NCBI GenBank assembly: GCA_003649235.1
Contig: QMRG01000005.1
Span: 1-38,566, forward strand
Direction of reading: 5' to 3'
Length of the DNA: 38,566 nt
Origin: Thermoprotei archaeon
GTDB lineage: Archaea > Thermoproteota > Thermoprotei > Thermofilales > B69-G16
Shown: one piece after another, positions 1 to 8,027 of the stretch
Layout: each line of letters opens with the position of its first letter
Numbering within the stretch: the first letter of the stretch is position 1
Made by a program: the position numbers and the translations under genes
The notes under the pieces: model-generated
What the model was told of the DNA's origin: nothing
The model's input: only the letters and a program-made list of their open reading frames with translations
Database searches by the model: none

Positions 1-714
1 CGCTATATATTGGCTTTGACTGAGGACAGTGACTCCTATAGTTACCGGCCACAAATCTGGAGATTTCAAGAAGATCAAGGCGAATAGGAACTCGTTCCAT
101 ACGAGGAGGAATTGTAGCGAAGCCACAGAGCCTAAAGCTGGCGCAGATAATGGTAGCACTATTTTCATAAATATTTGGAAATCAGTGCATCCATCAATCT
201 TAGCCGCTTCTTCTATCTCTTTCGGCAGTGTTAGGAAGAAATTTCTCAAGAAGAATATTATCCAGGGTTGGGCGAAAGATGAGTGGATCAATACTAAGCC
301 GACTATCGTGTTGAGCAATCTCATCTCCCTTAGCAGTATGGTTAAAGGTATCAGAACGAGTATTGAAGGTATGATTTGTATAAAGACTAAGGTTATGAAG
401 AGCAGGTCTTTTATAGGAAAGCTAAACCTGGAAAATGCATACGCTGCTAAAGCGGCTACAAATATTGGTATTACTGTAGATGGCACGGTGATTACCAATG
501 AATTTACTAGATACTTGCCCATTCCTCTTTCAAAAGCTTCGATGTAGTTTTCTAATGTAAAATGGGCCTCTTCGAAATTCCACCATCCATGAGTTAATTC
601 TCTAAAGGGGCGAACAGAGGTCATGAATAATCCTATAAAAGGCATAAGCCAGATTATCGCTACCGTCCAAGCGAGCAGATTCACCATTACTAGTTTAGCG
701 TTAATCTTCCTCAC
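1..714 (-). CDS. Sugar ABC transporter permease, MalG-like (3' end cut by window edge)
   Basis: This is an inner-membrane permease of a CUT1-type carbohydrate ABC importer. I translated the minus strand from a GTG at 714-712 and the frame stays open for 238 codons to the window edge, so the C-terminus is missing. Several hydrophobic helices are visible. The cytoplasmic EAA loop that contacts the ATPase begins near residue 165 and contains EEAAKIDGCTDFQ. The GTG overlaps the stop of the upstream permease (GTGA), which indicates translational coupling as the last visible gene of a binding protein / permease / permease operon. An ATPase gene may follow outside the window. The family assignment is sound; the exact sugar is unknown. 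A plus-strand open frame over 29-547 is a shadow of this gene. Confidence 0.88.
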   Translation of the reverse strand, partial: MRKINAKLVMVNLLAWTVAIIWLMPFIGLFMTSVRPFRELTHGWWNFEEAHFTLENYIEAFERGMGKYLVNSLVITVPSTVIPIFVAALAAYAFSRFSFPIKDLLFITLVFIQIIPSILVLIPLTILLREMRLLNTIVGLVLIHSSFAQPWIIFFLRNFFLTLPKEIEEAAKIDGCTDFQIFMKIVLPLSAPALGSVASLQFLLVWNEFLFALIFLKSPDLWPVTIGVTVLSQSQYIA

Positions 715-1559
715 GTTCTCACCATCTTCTTTATCATATAAGCCGAGGAGAGGAGAACTATTAGCGTCAACATTATAGCTATAGCAGATGCCCTGCCCAT
801 GTGAAACGCTATGAAGGCTTCCTTATATACTAGGTAAGCTAATACGTAGATAAACTCTGGAACCGCTCTACCTCCAAGCACGTACACTAATCCGAATATT
901 TTTAGATCCCATATCATCGTCAATACGACCGTAGTAACGGTAGCCGGCTTTAACAGCGGAAGCGTGATGTAGCGGAAAATCTGCCAAGAAGATGCCCCAT
1001 CGATACGCGCTACTTCATAAAGCTCTCGAGGTATTTCCTCTAGAGCTGCTATATAGGTTGTCATTGTAAATCCAGTCCACACCCATATCGAGGCTATTAT
1101 CATAGCGTAAATCGCGGTTTTAGGATCTGTGAGCCAACCATGAGATTTAAATCCTAGAAGTTCTAGAGCTGCGTTAACTATCCCTATCCTCGGATCGTAC
1201 ACGAACATCCATATTATACCTGCAACTACATCAGGGATTACCATTCCTATGAATATAATGGTTCTAGCTATGTTTCGGGCGACTATTCTCTGTCTCAGCA
1301 GTACGGCTAACGCCAAGCCTAGGATTAGGCTTATAGGCATGTGTATTAACATCCAGACAACGTTATTTTTAAAAGAAAGCCAGAATGTCTTCCAGTTGAA
1401 AATATATTCGTAGTTTTCCAAGCCTACATACTCCATCGGCGATAAGCCATCCCATTTATGGAGGCTTAGGAAAATTGTGAAGATGATAGGGTATAAGATG
1501 AAGAGAGAGATTAAAATAAATGAGGGTAGTAAGAAAAAAATATAGGATTTAAAACGCAT
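711..1559 (-). CDS. Sugar ABC transporter permease, MalF-like
   Basis: This 282-residue integral membrane subunit belongs to a CUT1 carbohydrate importer. The N-terminus opens with a hydrophobic helix (SYIFFLLPSFILISLF) and about six helices can be traced. The EAA loop lies near residue 180 (EVARIDGASSWQIFRYITLP). It starts 3 bases after the stop of the binding-protein gene and overlaps the next permease by 4 bases, so the three form one transcription unit. In this family it pairs with the MalG-like partner to make the channel. The substrate is not readable, but the divergent GH15 enzyme suggests alpha-linked glucose oligomers or trehalose (inference). Confidence 0.92.
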   Translation of the reverse strand: MRFKSYIFFLLPSFILISLFILYPIIFTIFLSLHKWDGLSPMEYVGLENYEYIFNWKTFWLSFKNNVVWMLIHMPISLILGLALAVLLRQRIVARNIARTIIFIGMVIPDVVAGIIWMFVYDPRIGIVNAALELLGFKSHGWLTDPKTAIYAMIIASIWVWTGFTMTTYIAALEEIPRELYEVARIDGASSWQIFRYITLPLLKPATVTTVVLTMIWDLKIFGLVYVLGGRAVPEFIYVLAYLVYKEAFIAFHMGRASAIAIMLTLIVLLSSAYMIKKMVRT

Positions 1560-1562
1560 AGA

Positions 1563-2861
1563 TTAGCCACCATATATTCTATCAGCTTCAGATTCTAGAT
1601 CGTTTAGGATACTATCCAAATTATCCGGGTTTGCGAAGAATTCCTGGATTTTAGCCCATATCACAAGCTGGAATTCTCCAGGACAAGCATCATCCAAGTC
1701 TGGCACTATAGCATCTGATTCTCTCAGTATTAATATTACCTTTGAATCTATAGGATCATAAGCGTCTAATGGAACATCTAAATTAGGAGCTAGATATCCC
1801 TTCATTTTAACCATGGCTTCCTGATATTCAGCTCCTCCAAGCCAAGCGGCTAGCTTCCGTGCAGCTACCGGATGTGGAGCTTTCTTCGGTATTATGATAT
1901 AATCTGCATTTGCTGCTACAGTTTTAGGAGCTTGGGGATTTGGATTAGGCCATCTTACAACGTCGTAGTCTTCTCCAGGCGTAAATCCGAAATATTGGCT
2001 CATGAAAACGTTAGTGGCGGAGAGTATGAGCCACATTCCAACTTCTCCATTTCCAAGACGTGTAAACTGTGGAACTCCTTCTTCAGCTTCCGGATGTTCT
2101 CCCCAGTAACCTTTCTTTATTAAATCGGCCATTAAAGCAAAAGATTCTTTAACTCTAGGATCGGTCCATTCCACTTTATGTTCTATCAGGTCATAGGTTA
2201 GCTGTGGTCCATGCATTCCAAAGAGGAAAGCCTCCATATACTCTGTTAAAGTCCACTTAGTCTTACCTCCGGCAGCGAGCGGTTGTACGCCATTGGCTTT
2301 AAGAGTTTCGCACACGCTTACAAATTCGTCCCAGTTTTCCGGAGGTTTTAAGCCGTAATTATTGAAGACTTTAGGATTATACCAAAGCAGAGTTTTAACG
2401 CTCATTTTAATTGGAATTGCATAGTATTTATCGTCTACCTTAACCATTTCAAGCAGATCTTTAACCAGTTTATCCTTAAGTCCCTCCTCCTCTAATATTG
2501 AGGTTACATCTTCTATGTGTCCTTTCTTAGCAAGTTCTTTTATCAATCCGGCCCAAGGTATAAGCGCTATATCGAATTGAACCTCGCCTGAAGCGAGCTC
2601 CGTCATTATCGCTGTTCGAATATCGCTCTGCGGTATGTATTTAACTTCTACACCAGTTTTTTCCTCGAAAATATCTAATGCTTTTTCGAAGTTTTTTCCC
2701 TCAACTTCGGCCCATATACCATAAACTACTACTTCCTTCTCCATAGGCGGTGGACGCGGCATATAGAAGTATACTGCAGCTGCTGCGGCGATTATTACTA
2801 CGATGGCAATAAGGAGAGCCTGCATCTTAGTTAAGGCTTTTCGATTTAAAATGATTATCAC
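1563..2861 (-). CDS. Extracellular sugar-binding protein of ABC importer
   Basis: This is a family 1 extracellular solute-binding protein of about 432 residues that would deliver sugar to the two permeases downstream. Residues 13-33 form one hydrophobic segment followed by a proline-rich linker (PRPPP), which suggests an N-terminally anchored archaeal protein; no lipobox cysteine is seen. The mature part has the usual fold signature (FEEKTGVEVKY, YNPKVFNNYGLKPPENWDEF, GEVGMW). The start is uncertain. GTG at 2861 lies inside an operator and about 5 bases after the predicted transcription start, fitting a leaderless message. ATG at 2825 is the alternative and would still keep the membrane segment. 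Confidence 0.9.
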   Translation of the reverse strand: MIIILNRKALTKMQALLIAIVVIIAAAAAVYFYMPRPPPMEKEVVVYGIWAEVEGKNFEKALDIFEEKTGVEVKYIPQSDIRTAIMTELASGEVQFDIALIPWAGLIKELAKKGHIEDVTSILEEEGLKDKLVKDLLEMVKVDDKYYAIPIKMSVKTLLWYNPKVFNNYGLKPPENWDEFVSVCETLKANGVQPLAAGGKTKWTLTEYMEAFLFGMHGPQLTYDLIEHKVEWTDPRVKESFALMADLIKKGYWGEHPEAEEGVPQFTRLGNGEVGMWLILSATNVFMSQYFGFTPGEDYDVVRWPNPNPQAPKTVAANADYIIIPKKAPHPVAARKLAAWLGGAEYQEAMVKMKGYLAPNLDVPLDAYDPIDSKVILILRESDAIVPDLDDACPGEFQLVIWAKIQEFFANPDNLDSILNDLESEADRIYGG

Positions 2862-2874
2862 CTTTTGTGATAAT
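2854..2874. promoter_or_regulatory. TGM-like operator (TATCAC-N5-GTGATA)
   Basis: The site is a perfect inverted repeat with 8-bp arms, ATTATCAC and GTGATAAT, around a 5-base CTTTT spacer. The core TATCAC-N5-GTGATA is identical to the Thermococcales glycolytic motif as I recall it, which is bound by TrmB-like regulators. It covers the predicted transcription start (about 2866) and the GTG of the binding-protein gene, and lies downstream of that gene's TATA box. In Thermococcales this placement goes with repression. The TrmB-family gene at 5171 is the obvious candidate ligand-responsive regulator (inference). Confidence 0.8.
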
Positions 2875-2887
2875 ATTACATTTTGCT

Positions 2888-2916
2888 CTTATAAACTTTT
2901 CCGAAAAGTTTATAAT
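2888..2916. promoter_or_regulatory. Divergent back-to-back BRE/TATA promoters in a 27-bp palindrome
   Basis: Positions 2889-2915 form a perfect palindrome with 13-bp arms (TTATAAACTTTTC / GAAAAGTTTATAA) around one central C. Read rightward it gives BRE CGAAAA and TATA TTTATAAT (2909-2916), predicting a start near 2938 for the GH15-TrmB operon. Read leftward it gives BRE GGAAAA and TATA TTTATAAG (2888-2895), predicting a start near 2866 for the transporter operon. The two BREs touch at the centre, so the two pre-initiation complexes probably compete. The element may also serve as an operator. Confidence 0.78.
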
Positions 2917-2938
2917 ACTTAAAGCCCTAATCTCCTAG

Positions 2939-2983
2939 GTGTTGATTTTGCATTCCCTGTCGACTTTGCTATTAACGGTGTAA
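2939..2983 (+). other. Possible 14-codon leader ORF before the GH15 gene
   Basis: A GTG at 2939 falls one base after the predicted start of the rightward transcript and opens 14 codons (VLILHSLSTLLLTV) ending in TAA at 2981-2983, four bases before the GH15 ATG. The GGTG that serves as ribosome site for GH15 is inside the last codons. This arrangement would allow leaderless translation of the leader to feed translation of GH15. It is too short to support by codon use and may be chance. Confidence 0.3.
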
Positions 2984-2987
2984 AGTA

Positions 2988-5174
2988 ATGAAATTCTACG
3001 GCGTGATTGGAAACGGCGAAACTCTAGCTCTTATATCTCCTAGAGGAAGTATCGATTGGTGGTGTATACCTAGATTTCATGGACTACCGGTATTTGCTAA
3101 AATTTTAAATCCAGCTCTAGGCGGTACATTAGAGGTTTCGGCCTCTCCAACACCTAGCCGTCATGATTTTTCTAGTACCGGGCTTATTCCCGTCAAACAG
3201 AAGTATTTAGAAAAAACTAACGTACTTGCTACAAGCTGGGCTACCTCGTATTTTAAAATTTCATCTATTGATTTTCTCCCATGGAAGAAGAGAGTTTTAA
3301 CTAGATTAATTAAGATTGAAAAATCTGGAAGAGAAATTGAAGAGGCATATATACTGATAAAGTTTTCTCCAAGAGCGTTTTTGAAGAATTGCGAAGTTTC
3401 TATGGGATATGAAGAGTCTGAAGGGATTCTTTACTTCTATTCGGAAGAGGCAGGACATAGTCTCTATATTGCTTCTACTTTAAAGCCTAGTTACCTATTC
3501 ATGTTAGATCCTCGTGAAGATCGAGTTGTGAAAATTGGAAAGAGGGATGTAATATTTAGAGGCGTTTACGGGTTGGATGCATTTATAATTTTTAAAGTTC
3601 CTATAAACTTTCAACTTCCGCTATTTCTAGGGTATGGTGATTACCTAGAGGAGGCGAGGAGAGAAGTCCTAGAAGCTAGAAAAGGGAATCCTCTGGTTAA
3701 ACTAGAGGAAGAGTGTAAGTTTTGGAGAGAATGGCTTAGCAGAGGAGTCAACGTCTCGCTTCCGGATAAAGACTTGGAAGATGCTTTTTATAGAAGTCTT
3801 TTAACGCTCAAACTTTTAACAGATGCTGAGAATGGAGGCATCATAGCTGCTGGAACAACTTCTCTTACAGCGGTTCCTAAACGTGATAGTAACTGGGATT
3901 ATAGATATGTCTGGGTTAGAGATGGTGTTTTCACAGCTGAAGCTTTTGATCTCGCAGGACATCATGAAGAATCTAAGAAATTCTACGAATTTCTATTAAG
4001 ATGTCAGCGATCGGATGGATACTGGAGGCCTCTCTACACGGTAAAAGGCGAAGCACCTTTATTCGAAATAGTCAATCCCGGGATTACGGATTCTCACGGG
4101 CATCTGATCAGGTTGGGCAATGCCGCTTCCTCCCAATTCCAGATAGATTCTCCAGGACTTTTCTTAAGCGGTTTCTACCTCCATTATATGTTGACGAAAG
4201 ACGAAGATTTTCTAAAAAATAATTTAGAAAAAATAGCTAAATCGGCTATATGGATTGCTAAAAACTGGAGTTTAAGAGAAAACGGTATTTGGGAAGAACG
4301 TTTTAAGAAAAGCTACTGGCTATTTGGAAAAGCCGTTTGTTATGCCGGGTTAAAAGCGGCTTGGAAACTACTAGATAGAAAATCTCCAGTAAAGCTAAAA
4401 GAACTAGATCGTATAAGAGAGATAATTATTGAAAAAGGATGGTCCTCCAGTAAAAAAGCATTTGTCCAGAAATTTGAATCTGATTCTATTTTAGATATCT
4501 CTGCTCTCTCCTTAGTCTTCTACAACGTACTAGATGGTAATGATCAAAGAATTATTAAAACCGTGGAGAAAATCGAGGAAAAACTTAGATTTCACAATTC
4601 TTTCCTTAGGTTTGAAGGAGATATTCCTCCTTTCTATCTTTCAACGTTGTGGATGGCGAGATTCTACGCCAAGCTTAGTAATGGCAAGAGAGCTTTAGAA
4701 ATTCTAAAATGGTGCTTGGATAACGCTACAGATTTAAAGCTAATGGCGGAGCGTTACGACCCTATACTTAAGGAGCAAAGAGGGAATTTTCCTCAAGCGT
4801 TTAGCCATGAAGAATTGGTAAAAACTATCATGAATATGTTGATAGATTGGGGAGAGAAGAGAATTAAAATAGCTCCAGCTATCCCTCTATCCTTTTTAGA
4901 AGATGGGAAGCATCTAGTTTTAGAAAATGCGCCGACTCCCTATGGCAAGATATCATTCAACTACTCGTTAACCAATAACGTAATCGAGGTAAATATAGAG
5001 TGTGAATTAGAAGAAGATGTTAAAATTATAGTTTATACTCCAAAACCGCTAAGAGTTAGTAATGTAGAATCTTTAAAGAAATACAATATAAATTATAGTT
5101 ATAAAGGTAATATTGTCGAATTTCCGGCTAGGAAAGGCGATACATCGTTCCATCTCCTGATAGAAGTAGCGTGA
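2988..5174 (+). CDS. GH15 family glucoamylase/trehalase-like protein
   Basis: This 728-residue protein matches glycoside hydrolase family 15 over its whole length. It has the N-terminal beta domain (IGNGETLALISPRGSIDWWC) and an (alpha/alpha)6 domain with RYVWVRDG, RLGNAASSQFQID, GIWEERF and GNFPQAFSH. GH15 enzymes release glucose from alpha-glucans or split trehalose. No signal peptide is seen, so it is probably cytoplasmic and acts on oligosaccharides brought in by the divergent transporter. The stretch after RLGNAASSQFQID reads SPGLFL where many relatives have YGE, while the Glu of GIWE is kept, so specificity may be altered. GGTG lies 7 bases before the ATG. Its TGA overlaps the start of the TrmB gene. 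Confidence 0.88.
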   Translation: MKFYGVIGNGETLALISPRGSIDWWCIPRFHGLPVFAKILNPALGGTLEVSASPTPSRHDFSSTGLIPVKQKYLEKTNVLATSWATSYFKISSIDFLPWKKRVLTRLIKIEKSGREIEEAYILIKFSPRAFLKNCEVSMGYEESEGILYFYSEEAGHSLYIASTLKPSYLFMLDPREDRVVKIGKRDVIFRGVYGLDAFIIFKVPINFQLPLFLGYGDYLEEARREVLEARKGNPLVKLEEECKFWREWLSRGVNVSLPDKDLEDAFYRSLLTLKLLTDAENGGIIAAGTTSLTAVPKRDSNWDYRYVWVRDGVFTAEAFDLAGHHEESKKFYEFLLRCQRSDGYWRPLYTVKGEAPLFEIVNPGITDSHGHLIRLGNAASSQFQIDSPGLFLSGFYLHYMLTKDEDFLKNNLEKIAKSAIWIAKNWSLRENGIWEERFKKSYWLFGKAVCYAGLKAAWKLLDRKSPVKLKELDRIREIIIEKGWSSSKKAFVQKFESDSILDISALSLVFYNVLDGNDQRIIKTVEKIEEKLRFHNSFLRFEGDIPPFYLSTLWMARFYAKLSNGKRALEILKWCLDNATDLKLMAERYDPILKEQRGNFPQAFSHEELVKTIMNMLIDWGEKRIKIAPAIPLSFLEDGKHLVLENAPTPYGKISFNYSLTNNVIEVNIECELEEDVKIIVYTPKPLRVSNVESLKKYNINYSYKGNIVEFPARKGDTSFHLLIEVA

Positions 5175-6229
5175 TGGATATGAATGGGCGCGAAGTAGAG
5201 GAAGCTCTTAGAATTCTTAGATCCATAGGCTTAAGGAGAAGCGAGGCTTTGGTCTATCTTAAAATATTAACCAATGAGGGTATCACAGCAATTGAACTTG
5301 CTTCTGAGTTAAACATACCGCTATCCAAGCTATACGTGATTTTGAAAACGTTAGAAAATAGGGGGCTCATAGAGAGCTATGGCAAGAAAAGAAAAATCTA
5401 CAGAGCGTCAAAACCTGAGATTAGCTTAGTTGAAATATTAAGAGAGAAGGAGAGACGTTTAAAAGAGGACGAGAAATTTATAATGGAATTTGTTAAGAAG
5501 ATTAAGTCAAGTCGAGATAAAATAAAAATTCCTCCTATCTATATCATCAGAGAGAATTTCCTGCCACGTTTGGGCAGAGAACTAAAAACAGCTAAATCTG
5601 AGGTTTTAATAGCCCTACCGAATGATTTCATTAAAGATCTTCTAGATGATATAAAAAGCATCCTAGAGAAAAATATAGTTGTATCGATAGTTCTATATCC
5701 AAGTCCAAGTATCGAAAAAATTCTCAAATATTTAGAGAGAGTAGATGGTTGTATAACTGTCAAAAGAAGAGAAATATATGCTATGGATTTACTGATAATC
5801 GATAGAAGTAAAGCTTTCATCTATTCTCCTAAAAACAGGTACGCTATGATGATAGAAGACCCTGAGCTGGTTAAAGCTATGATCCAAGTTTACTATTACA
5901 TGCTCTGGCTCCCCTCGAAAACAGTATGTAGGAAAACGGTTAAACCTGATACAATGCTAAGCTTTGTCAATATGTGGAGAGCAGTTTACGAAGTCGAAGA
6001 GTTCTTGAAGAAAGGCTATACGGTTAAAGCTTACGTGGTAGGCCGCTATACGAAAAGCAAGAAATCGTTTAAGGGACAGGGTGTAGTTAAAGGAGCGAGT
6101 ATGAGTGATGATAAAACAGTTTTTAATCTCACTATCGACTTCGACGGTAAGCTACTCTCAGTAGGAGGAATAGACGCTAAAATCGAGGATATCGAGGCTT
6201 ATGACCTATATTTAATTCCTCTAAAATAA
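5171..6229 (+). CDS. TrmB-family sugar-responsive transcription regulator
   Basis: This 352-residue regulator has an N-terminal winged-helix domain (about residues 10-80: RSEALVYLKILTNEG, IPLSKLYVILKTLENRGLIE), a short coiled region, and a long C-terminal domain of the type that binds sugars in TrmB proteins. GTG at 5171, ATG at 5174 and ATG at 5180 are all possible starts. All overlap or abut the GH15 stop, so the gene is translationally coupled to GH15. By family knowledge it represses or activates sugar uptake and metabolism genes. The operator at 2854-2874 is the likely target. A paralogue of similar length lies at 19622. Confidence 0.9.
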   Translation: MMDMNGREVEEALRILRSIGLRRSEALVYLKILTNEGITAIELASELNIPLSKLYVILKTLENRGLIESYGKKRKIYRASKPEISLVEILREKERRLKEDEKFIMEFVKKIKSSRDKIKIPPIYIIRENFLPRLGRELKTAKSEVLIALPNDFIKDLLDDIKSILEKNIVVSIVLYPSPSIEKILKYLERVDGCITVKRREIYAMDLLIIDRSKAFIYSPKNRYAMMIEDPELVKAMIQVYYYMLWLPSKTVCRKTVKPDTMLSFVNMWRAVYEVEEFLKKGYTVKAYVVGRYTKSKKSFKGQGVVKGASMSDDKTVFNLTIDFDGKLLSVGGIDAKIEDIEAYDLYLIPLK

Positions 6230-6260
6230 TTATGCAATTTATATGGGTTTAAGAAATATC

Positions 6261-6265
6261 TCTTT
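6261..6265 (+). terminator. T-run after the GH15-TrmB operon
   Basis: A T5 run in CTCTTTTTCCC lies about 30 bases after the TrmB stop, in the 65-base gap between convergent genes. Oligo-T tracts act as archaeal terminators; no strong hairpin accompanies it. Confidence 0.4.
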
Positions 6266-6294
6266 TTCCCTTGTGATGGTGTTAACTGTCTGAG

Positions 6295-7032
6295 CTACGG
6301 TTTTACCGTATAGTATATTCGGCGCCTTCTTGAACCCTTGCTCTCAAGCCTTACAATTTCTAGCTCTCCTATTTCACAGGTGTTTTTGACGTGAGGACCT
6401 CCATCTGCTTGAATATCTATGCCCGGTATTTCTACAACTCTAATTTTCTCTACTTCTGGTGGTAGCTTATCGGCTAGCTTAACTATGCCCGGTATTTTCA
6501 AAGCCTCCTCTCTAGGCAACCAGTATACTTTAACTTCTATACACTTCTTGATTATCTTATTGGCCTCTTCCACGGCCCATTTCAAAGTATCTTTCCATTC
6601 CTTGACGCCTCGAAGATCAAAATCGTCTCGCGCAACTTCTGGACCTATATGGCCGCCCGTAACCTTAGCCCCATATTTCTCATAGAGTAACGCGGCGATT
6701 ACGTGGCTAGCAGTATGAAGCCGCATCATCTTATACCTGCGTTCCCAGTCTATAACTCCTTTAACGGTTATGCCGGGCGTTAGCGTGGATATGTCTCCCT
6801 TCACTAAATGTGCTATTCCACTTTCTTCCTCACGTACAGCTTCAACTTCTAGCTTTTCTCCACTCGGCATGATTAGCCAACCGGTATCAGTATCTAGACC
6901 GCCGCTCGGTCCTGGATGGAAAGCTGTTTTATCTAGAAATACTTTGTTTTCTATAATGGCTACGACTTTTGCTTCAAATTCTTTAAGATAGCTATCTTTC
7001 TGGAATAAAAGCTCTGTTTTGATGTTATTCAT
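6295..7032 (-). CDS. alaX: AlaX-type alanyl-tRNA editing protein
   Basis: This 245-residue free-standing editing domain is related to the second half of alanyl-tRNA synthetase and would remove serine or glycine from mischarged tRNA-Ala. It contains an N-terminal beta-barrel part (FHPGPSGGLDTDTGW, residues 38-52) and the zinc-binding editing fold with HTASH at 106-110 and DGGPHVKNTCEIG at 210-222. The length fits the medium AlaX-M class. The position often written as CGGTH is DGGPH here, so one zinc ligand may differ. The gene is monocistronic, divergent from the EamA transporter and convergent with TrmB. Confidence 0.88.
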   Translation of the reverse strand: MNNIKTELLFQKDSYLKEFEAKVVAIIENKVFLDKTAFHPGPSGGLDTDTGWLIMPSGEKLEVEAVREEESGIAHLVKGDISTLTPGITVKGVIDWERRYKMMRLHTASHVIAALLYEKYGAKVTGGHIGPEVARDDFDLRGVKEWKDTLKWAVEEANKIIKKCIEVKVYWLPREEALKIPGIVKLADKLPPEVEKIRVVEIPGIDIQADGGPHVKNTCEIGELEIVRLESKGSRRRRIYYTVKP

Positions 7033-7110
7033 ACGCTAGATTTTATTTTCCCGACGTATATTATTATCGCTAAGTTAAACCTATATGCTTCCTAGAGGGT
7101 AGAAGGCAAC

Positions 7111-7998
7111 ATGGATGCTAAATACCTCAAAGGCATCTTAGAAATGGTATTGACTACTTTCATATGGGGATCTGTCTCTCTATTCGCTATATGGAGTAAA
7201 CTGCCTTCACCCATCTTCGTGTTCTACAGGGTTCTAGTGGCGTCTATTTTCATCACCTTGATGATCATAGCTGAAGGAGGGATATCTTCTCTAAAAATAG
7301 AAGAAAATATAAAGACAGTGCTCATATCCGGAGTATTCTTAACATTGAACTGGATATTCTTCTTCTACGCGGTTTTGTTAACCACAGTAGCTAATGCTAC
7401 TCTGCTATACTATACAGGCCCGGTCATAGCTATAGTATTAGCACCGATTATCGCCAAGGAGAAACAACCAGGATGGGTTATCGCGCCGGTAGGCATGGCT
7501 ATGACGGGAATCCTTTTAATATTATCAGAAGGCCTTTCAGCGGGAAACCCTATAGGGCTATTTTTCGGCTTACTGGCGGGTCTTTCTTACGGGATTTTAG
7601 CTGCTATAGGTAAATTGGCGAGTAGCCGTAATCGGCCAGAGATAATAGTTCTCTATCAATGCCTAATATCCATAATTATCTTAACTCCATTCCTCTTCGT
7701 TATCGATTACTCTATGGAATGGATCACGTCTATAATCCTGATTATCGTAGGCGTGGTTCATACGGCGCTAGCGCTAAGATTGTGGTACAGTGCCTTAGGA
7801 AGTATACCTATGTCTCTAGCGTCTATATTATCCTACTTGGACCCTGTATTCGCCGTGCTCTTAGCGTGGATATTCCTAGGCCAGATACCGAGTTTAAGCA
7901 CGATAATCGGTGGAGTCTTAATAATTACGGCAGGTGTATTAACCACTCTACTTTATAATACGGGTAGGGATAGCGCTGTAAGCGAAGCTTTGATATAA
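7111..7998 (+). CDS. DMT superfamily (EamA) transporter
   Basis: This 295-residue membrane protein has about ten helices in two homologous halves, typical of EamA-type drug/metabolite exporters. The first half opens with TTFIWGSVSLFAIWSK and the second contains LAGLSYGILAAIGK and SLASILSYLDPVFAVLLAW, a common signature near the end of these proteins. AGAAGG lies 5 bases before the ATG at 7111. The substrate is unknown. The DtxR-like gene follows 29 bases later but appears to have its own promoter. Confidence 0.87.
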   Translation: MDAKYLKGILEMVLTTFIWGSVSLFAIWSKLPSPIFVFYRVLVASIFITLMIIAEGGISSLKIEENIKTVLISGVFLTLNWIFFFYAVLLTTVANATLLYYTGPVIAIVLAPIIAKEKQPGWVIAPVGMAMTGILLILSEGLSAGNPIGLFFGLLAGLSYGILAAIGKLASSRNRPEIIVLYQCLISIIILTPFLFVIDYSMEWITSIILIIVGVVHTALALRLWYSALGSIPMSLASILSYLDPVFAVLLAWIFLGQIPSLSTIIGGVLIITAGVLTTLLYNTGRDSAVSEALI

Positions 7999-8000
7999 TT
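7993..8000 (+). promoter_or_regulatory. Probable TATA box for the DtxR-like gene
   Basis: ATATAATT lies about 31 bases before the ATG at 8028. No Shine-Dalgarno sequence precedes that ATG, so a leaderless or nearly leaderless transcript is likely. Confidence 0.4.
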
Positions 8001-8027
8001 AAACGATGATATTTTTAGTTGACGCGC

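Noticed and set aside
29-547. Long plus-strand open frame at the left edge
   Set aside because: It is antisense to a permease gene whose minus-strand frame is open for 238 codons and has a clear EAA motif.
6271-6291. Possible C/D box RNA (GTGATGG ... CTGA) between TrmB and alaX
   Set aside because: Only one C-like and one D-like box are present, at the wrong spacing, and there is no room for a full guide RNA.
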